Source of the DNA: JBCFAY01 sp038562375
Lineage (GTDB): Bacteria; Bacillota; Clostridia; Christensenellales; CAG-138
DNA: 34,740 nucleotides
Direction of reading: 5' to 3'
NCBI GenBank assembly: GCA_038562375.1
Contig: JBCFAY010000030.1
Location: 1 to 34,740 of the forward strand
Positions 30,423 to 34,740 of this stretch are shown here, piece after piece; position 1 is the first letter of the stretch, and each line of letters opens with the position of its first letter. Below the pieces are notes generated by a model. That model worked only from the letters and a program-made list of their open reading frames with translations. It was not told where the DNA came from and ran no database searches. A program made the translations under genes and the position numbers.

Positions 30423-33017
30423 ATGAACGCGAACAAACTCACACAAAAATCGCTGCAGGCCGTGACCGACGCGCAATCGCTCGCGATCGAGCGCTCACAC
30501 CAGCAGATCCAGCAGGAGCACCTGCTCTACGCGCTCTGCACGCAGCAGGGCGGCCTGATCCCCGAGCTTTTGACCAAGCTCGGCGCGAACAAGGACGCTT
30601 TCGTTTCGGCCGTGCTCGCGCGGGTCGACGCGCTGCCCGCCGTGACCGGCCCCGGCCGCGAGCCCGATAAGATCTATATCAGCCCCGATACCGACCGCGC
30701 CCTGGCCGCCGCCGAGAAGATCGCCGAGCGGATGAAGGACGAATACGTCTCGGTAGAGCATCTGTTCCTCGGCCTTTTGGAGAACCCGAGCCGGGCGCTC
30801 GCGGAGCTGTTTAAATCCCAGAGCATCACCAAGGACGGCTTTTTGCGCGCCCTTACCACGGTGCGCGGCAACACGCGCGTGACGGGCGATTCCCCGGAGG
30901 ATACCTACGACGTTCTGCAAAAGTACGGCCAGGACCTGGTCGCGCTCGCGCGCGCGCAGAAGCTCGACCCTGTGATCGGCCGGGACGCGGAAATCCGCAA
31001 CGTCATCCGCATCCTCTCGCGCAAGACCAAGAACAACCCGGTGCTCATCGGCGAGCCGGGCGTGGGCAAAACCGCCATCGCCGAAGGCCTCGCGCTGCGC
31101 ATCGTGCGCGGCGACGTGCCCATCAACCTCAAGGACCGGCGCATTTTCTCGCTCGACATGGGCGCGCTCATCGCGGGCGCGAAGTTCCGCGGCGAGTTCG
31201 AGGAGCGCCTCAAGGCCGTGCTCAACGAGATTAAAAAGAGCGAGGGCGAGATCATCCTCTTTATCGACGAGCTGCACAACATCGTGGGCGCGGGCAAGAC
31301 CGAGGGCGCGATGGACGCGGGCAACCTGTTAAAACCCATGCTCGCGCGCGGCGAATTGCACTGCATCGGCGCGACCACGCTCAACGAATACCGCAAGTAC
31401 ATCGAAAAGGACGCGGCGCTCGAGCGAAGGTTCCAGCCCGTGCTGGTCGACGAGCCGACGGTGGAGGATACGATCTCGATCCTGCGCGGCCTCAAAGAGC
31501 GCTACGAGGTGTTCCACGGCGTCAAAATCTCCGACGGCGCGCTCATCGCCGCCGCGACGCTCTCGCACCGCTATATCTCCGACCGGTTTTTGCCGGATAA
31601 GGCCATCGACCTCGTCGACGAGGCCTGCGCGACCATCCGCACCGAGATGGATTCCATGCCGCAGGAGCTCGACGAGCTCTCCCGCCGCATCATGCAGAAC
31701 GAGATCGAGGAGGCCGCGCTCAAAAAGGAATCCGACAAGATTTCCAAGGAGCACCTTGCCGAGATTCAAAGGGAGCTTTCCGAGCAGCGCGAAGAGTTCT
31801 CGAGCATGAAGGCGCGCTGGGAAAACGAAAAGAACGCGATCGCCCGCGTGCAGAAGCTGCGCGAGGAGATCGAAAAGATCAACGCCGAAATGGAGCGCGC
31901 GCAGCGTGAATACAACCTCAACCGCGCGGCGGAGCTTAAGTACGGCAAGCTCCCCGAGCTGCAGGCGGAGCTGCTTCGCGAGGAGGAGCTGTCCGAAAAA
32001 AGCCGGGAAAACAGCCTGTTGCGCGACCACGTCACGCAGGAGGAGATCGCCAGGATCATCGGCCGCTGGACCGGCATCCCGGTCGCCAAGCTTATGGAGG
32101 GCGAGCGCGAAAAGCTTTTGCACCTGGACGGCGTGCTCCATCAGCGCGTGATCGGCCAGGATGAGGCCGTACGCCTCGTGTCCGACGCGATATTGCGTTC
32201 GCGCGCGGGCATCGCCGACCCGAACAAGCCGATCGGTTCGTTCCTGTTTCTAGGGCCGACGGGCGTGGGCAAGACCGAGCTTGCAAAAGCGCTCTCCGCC
32301 GCGCTCTTTGACGACGAGAAGAACCTCGTGCGCATCGACATGAGCGAGTACATGGAGAAGTTCTCCGTGTCGCGGCTCATCGGCGCGCCCCCGGGCTACG
32401 TCGGCTACGAGGAAGGCGGCCAGCTCACCGAGGCCGTGCGCCGCAAGCCGTACTCGGTCGTGCTCTTCGACGAGATCGAAAAAGCGCATCCGGACGTATT
32501 CAACGTTTTGCTGCAGGTGCTCGACGACGGGCGCATCACGGACTCGCAGGGCCGGACGGTCGACTTTAAAAATACGGTCATCATTTTGACCTCGAACCTT
32601 GGATCATCGGTGATCCTCGACGGCATCGGCCCGGACGGCGCGATCAGCGAAAGCGCCCGCGCGCAGGTGGGGGAGATGCTGAAGGTCCAGTTCAGGCCCG
32701 AGTTCCTCAACCGCATCGACGAGATCGTGTTCTATAAGCCGCTTGCACCGCATGAGATCCGCTCGATCCTCGACCTGATGCTCAAGGACCTCGAGGCGCG
32801 GCTTTCCGACAAGCAGCTCACGCTGTCGCTTACGGACGCGGCGAAGGATCTTTTGATCAGCGTCGGCTTCGACCCGCTCTACGGCGCGCGCCCGCTGCGC
32901 CGTGCCGTGCAGGGCCGCCTCGAAACGCTGCTCGCGCGCAGCATCATCGCGGGGAACCTCGAGCCCGGCCGGGTGATTCGCGTCGACGCGGTCGACGGCG
33001 AGCTTGCGATAAGGTAG
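30423..33017 (+). CDS. clpB: ATP-dependent disaggregase ClpB
   Basis: ClpB is a hexameric AAA+ chaperone that, with DnaK, extracts proteins from aggregates. The 864-residue length is typical. The N-domain (1-150) is followed by AAA-1 with Walker A GEPGVGKT at 210-217 and Walker B FIDELHN near 280. The coiled-coil middle domain (about 410-525, rich in E, K, R) comes next. AAA-2 has Walker A GPTGVGKT at 611-618 and LFDEIEKAHPDVF near 683. The middle domain separates it from ClpA and ClpC. AAGGAGGTG precedes the ATG. It appears monocistronic, and no clear terminator was seen before the DUF1540 gene. Confidence 0.97.
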   Translation: MNANKLTQKSLQAVTDAQSLAIERSHQQIQQEHLLYALCTQQGGLIPELLTKLGANKDAFVSAVLARVDALPAVTGPGREPDKIYISPDTDRALAAAEKIAERMKDEYVSVEHLFLGLLENPSRALAELFKSQSITKDGFLRALTTVRGNTRVTGDSPEDTYDVLQKYGQDLVALARAQKLDPVIGRDAEIRNVIRILSRKTKNNPVLIGEPGVGKTAIAEGLALRIVRGDVPINLKDRRIFSLDMGALIAGAKFRGEFEERLKAVLNEIKKSEGEIILFIDELHNIVGAGKTEGAMDAGNLLKPMLARGELHCIGATTLNEYRKYIEKDAALERRFQPVLVDEPTVEDTISILRGLKERYEVFHGVKISDGALIAAATLSHRYISDRFLPDKAIDLVDEACATIRTEMDSMPQELDELSRRIMQNEIEEAALKKESDKISKEHLAEIQRELSEQREEFSSMKARWENEKNAIARVQKLREEIEKINAEMERAQREYNLNRAAELKYGKLPELQAELLREEELSEKSRENSLLRDHVTQEEIARIIGRWTGIPVAKLMEGEREKLLHLDGVLHQRVIGQDEAVRLVSDAILRSRAGIADPNKPIGSFLFLGPTGVGKTELAKALSAALFDDEKNLVRIDMSEYMEKFSVSRLIGAPPGYVGYEEGGQLTEAVRRKPYSVVLFDEIEKAHPDVFNVLLQVLDDGRITDSQGRTVDFKNTVIILTSNLGSSVILDGIGPDGAISESARAQVGEMLKVQFRPEFLNRIDEIVFYKPLAPHEIRSILDLMLKDLEARLSDKQLTLSLTDAAKDLLISVGFDPLYGARPLRRAVQGRLETLLARSIIAGNLEPGRVIRVDAVDGELAIR

Positions 33018-33164
33018 TGCTTTGCGCCGATGGGGGAAGTTGCACGCGCATGATGCCATGAGATGCGGGGCAGGGCTTTTGGCCGTACGCAGTACCAAAT
33101 CCTTCCACGAATGCACTGTGTCCCGCGGCGCAAACTAGTAGCATCAAACGAAGGAGGATAAAGA

Positions 33165-33335
33165 ATGCAGGAAAACAAAAGCGGTTCTCAAACCATCGGT
33201 TGCAAGGTCACGAGCTGTCGCTATAACCACAACAATTCGTTGTGCGAGCTTTCCCGTATCGACGTGGAGCCGCGTAAGAGCTGTCACAGCGGCGAGACCG
33301 ATGAGAGCCTGTGCGGTAGCTACCGCACAAAATAA
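33165..33335 (+). CDS. DUF1540 small cysteine-rich protein
   Basis: The 56-residue product has the DUF1540 pattern: CKVTSCRYN near residue 13, C27, then IDVEPRKSC40 and DESLC50 GSY. The cysteines probably bind a metal. The family is common in spore-forming Firmicutes and its role is unknown. AAGGAGG lies about 7 bases before the ATG. Confidence 0.9.
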   Translation: MQENKSGSQTIGCKVTSCRYNHNNSLCELSRIDVEPRKSCHSGETDESLCGSYRTK

Positions 33336-33353
33336 CTCCGAAGATTTGATGGG

Positions 33354-33379
33354 AAGACGCCTAACGAGGGCGTCTTTTC
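33354..33379 (+). terminator. Intrinsic terminator of the DUF1540 gene
   Basis: AAGACGCC (33354-33361) pairs with GGCGTCTT (33369-33376), continuing into TTCTT. Confidence 0.8.
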
Positions 33380-33417
33380 TTGCGCTTTAAAGCAGGAAAC
33401 GCCCCCGGCGCAAGAAA

Positions 33418-33447
33418 GAACGCCGCGTTTGAGCGGCGCTCTTTTTT
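33418..33447. terminator. Bidirectional terminator between DUF1540 and the collagen-like gene
   Basis: GAACGCCGC (33418-33426) pairs with GCGGCGCTC (33433-33441) with one mismatch and is followed by T6 rightward; leftward it continues into TTCTTTCTTG. It probably stops the leftward collagen-like gene. Confidence 0.8.
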
Positions 33448-33469
33448 GTTATAGCCTGATTTTACGCGA

Positions 33470-34740
33470 TTAGGTAATCGTCAGTCCGGCGCTGGCGTAT
33501 CCGGCAATCGACGACGCGGCGGAAAGCGCGGGCGGCTCAACATAGAATACCAGCAGCAGCCGATCTCCGGCGGAAACCGGGATATTGAACGTGGCCGAGC
33601 CGGACGCTATGTCCCCAAGCACAATGCCCGGTCCGGGGAATGCAGGGGTCAGCGCAATATCCGTTCCGGCAAGCCCATCAAAATCATTGTCCGCCGGCGC
33701 AGGCGACTGGTAGAGCTGGGCATGGATCTCATAGTCGCCCGCTCCGACGCCGATCGCTTCAGTAACGCTGAAAAACACTTCCAGCGCGGTAAGCGTGCCG
33801 TCTCTCGGTACGGAAAACGCATAGTTCAGGTTTACTCCCGCGATGTTTCCGGTAAGGTTGATCGTCGTCCCAAATGCAGTCAGTCCCGGTGCGTTGGATC
33901 CGAATCCCACAAAGGCCGGGAGTCCAACCACGCCGTTGATCAGGGACGTCACAGTTATCGGGGTACCCGAGGAGAACGCAATAATGGCTCCGCCACCCGT
34001 AGCACCCGTCGGGCCCGTCGGACCCGTCGGACCCGTAGGACCGGTCGCGCCAACTGCGCCCGCATCACCGGTGGCGCCCGTCGGACCCGTAGGACCGGTC
34101 GCGCCAACTGCGCCCGCATCACCTGTAGCGCCCGTCGGACCCGTAGGACCGGTCGCACCGACCGCGCCCGCATCGCCTGTGGCGCCCGTCGGGCCGGTAG
34201 GACCGGTCGCGCCAACTGCGCCCGCATCGCCTGTGGCGCCCGTCGGCCCCGTAGGACCGGTCGCGCCAACTGCACCTGCATCACCTGTAGCACCCGTCGG
34301 GCCGGTAGGACCGGTCGCGCCGACCGCGCCCGCATCGCCTGTGGCGCCCGTCGGGCCGGTAGGACCGGTCGCGCCAACTGCGCCCGCATCGCCTGTGGCG
34401 CCCGTCGGCCCCGTAGGACCGGTCGCGCCAACTGCGCCTGCATCACCTGTGGCGCCTGTCGGCCCCGTAGGACCTGTCGCACCGGCTAAGCCTGCATCGC
34501 CCGTGGCGCCCGTCGGGCCTGTCGGACCGGTCGCGCCAACTGCGCCCGCATCGCCTGTGGCCCCCGTCGGGCCTGTCGGCCCCGTAGGACCGGTTGCTCC
34601 GGCCGCGCCCGCATCACCTGTAGCGCCCGTCGGGCCGGTAGGACCGGTTGCACCGGCTGCGCCTGCATCGCCTGTGGCGCCCGTCGGACCCGTAGGACCG
34701 GTCGCGCCAACTGCGCCTGCATCACCTGTAGCGCCCGTCG
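33470..34740 (-). CDS. Collagen-like BclA-type spore surface protein (partial, C-terminal part)
   Basis: The reverse frame is open from the window edge to 33470, so the 5' end is missing. It encodes about 250 residues of uninterrupted Gly-X-Y triplets, mainly GPT, GAT, GDA and GAV. A non-collagenous C-domain of about 175 residues follows, starting GAIIAFSSGTPITVTSLING. It contains NYAFSVPRDGTLTALEVFFS, EIHAQLYQS, DRLLLVFYVEP and a final IAGYASAGLTIT. This C-domain matches the trimerising jelly-roll found in clostridial BclA exosporium glycoproteins. The threonine-rich Y positions are likely sites of O-glycosylation. Location on the spore surface is inferred from the family and from dpaAB in the same genome. 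Confidence 0.9.
   Translation of the reverse strand, partial: TGATGDAGAVGATGPTGPTGATGDAGAAGATGPTGPTGATGDAGAAGATGPTGPTGPTGATGDAGAVGATGPTGPTGATGDAGLAGATGPTGPTGATGDAGAVGATGPTGPTGATGDAGAVGATGPTGPTGATGDAGAVGATGPTGPTGATGDAGAVGATGPTGPTGATGDAGAVGATGPTGPTGATGDAGAVGATGPTGPTGATGDAGAVGATGPTGPTGATGDAGAVGATGPTGPTGPTGPTGATGGGAIIAFSSGTPITVTSLINGVVGLPAFVGFGSNAPGLTAFGTTINLTGNIAGVNLNYAFSVPRDGTLTALEVFFSVTEAIGVGAGDYEIHAQLYQSPAPADNDFDGLAGTDIALTPAFPGPGIVLGDIASGSATFNIPVSAGDRLLLVFYVEPPALSAASSIAGYASAGLTIT
34027..34740 (-). repeat. 54-bp tandem repeat encoding collagen triplets
   Basis: About thirteen imperfect copies of a 54-base unit encode GDA-GAV-GAT-GPT-GPT-GAT. One copy, around 34563-34625, is 63 bases long because it has one additional GPT triplet. 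One copy near 34490 reads GLA instead of GAV. The array continues past the window edge. Confidence 0.9.

Noticed and set aside
33722..34489. Rightward open frame rich in Arg, Thr and Gly
   Set aside because: It is the antisense reading of the collagen repeat array; the opposite strand gives perfect Gly-X-Y triplets and a recognisable C-domain.
33955..34725. Leftward frames of the QARPVLRGRRAP type in the repeat region
   Set aside because: They are the wrong frame of the same tandem repeat; the correct frame continues without interruption into the C-terminal domain.
34027..34740. Regularly spaced repeats that could suggest a CRISPR array
   Set aside because: Units are contiguous, without unique spacers, and in frame with a coding sequence.

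Overview
The window is chromosomal DNA from an endospore-forming, GC-rich member of the Firmicutes, most likely the Clostridia. The grounds are the dipicolinate synthase pair dpaA-dpaB, a BclA-type collagen-like spore-surface protein, DUF1540 and YugP-type genes typical of Firmicutes, AAGGAGG-type ribosome binding sites, and gene blocks in Firmicutes order. Codon third positions are strongly G/C, so many long antisense frames stay open by chance; these were left out.

Layout. (1) 1-482: the 5' end of tuf (EF-Tu) preceded by a tRNA-Gly(CCC), both leftward, under one clear sigma-A promoter. (2) 483-6677: asnB (right), dpaB/dpaA (left), a ferritin-like diiron protein (right), a YugP zinc metallopeptidase and an MBL-fold hydrolase (both left). 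(3) 6707-12444: an mnmG-rsmG-noc block behind a divergent promoter and a probable attenuator, then a possible small structured RNA, then an NlpC/P60 endolysin overlapping a holin. (4) 12619-16331: an aldehyde dehydrogenase (left), and a MerR/GyrI regulator translationally coupled to a stand-alone GyrI-like protein. (5) 16457-19706: a cytoplasmic GH13 glycosidase, a zinc-ribbon membrane protein and a DUF1858 CxxC protein. (6) 19725-24641, leftward: yybS-gdpP-rplI-dnaB. (7) 24958-28065, rightward: rpmH-rnpA-yidD-yidC-jag(khpB). (8) 28243-30247: divergent yeiH-type exporter and LysR regulator. (9) 30423-33335: clpB and a small DUF1540 protein. (10) 33470-34740: the 3' part of a collagen-like BclA-type gene, leftward, running off the window.

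Blocks 3, 6 and 7 are pieces of the conserved Firmicutes origin-proximal region (rpmH-rnpA-yidC-jag-mnmE-mnmG-rsmG-noc and yybS-gdpP-rplI-dnaC). Here they are rearranged: mnmE is absent, mnmG-rsmG-noc is detached from jag, and no dnaA or obvious oriC lies next to rpmH.

The most unusual material is between genes. There is a two-hairpin dispersed repeat with paired base changes (12619 and 19546). A second dispersed family is built on inverted arms related to TTCGACTCCCTTTACCTTA (5808, 14835, 25904-26057, 28199-28245). Mutually exclusive hairpins with a T6 tract precede mnmG. A three-hairpin, terminator-ended segment follows noc. A holin-endolysin cassette sits without other phage genes. None of these has been searched against databases; the identities given rest on sequence motifs and gene order only.
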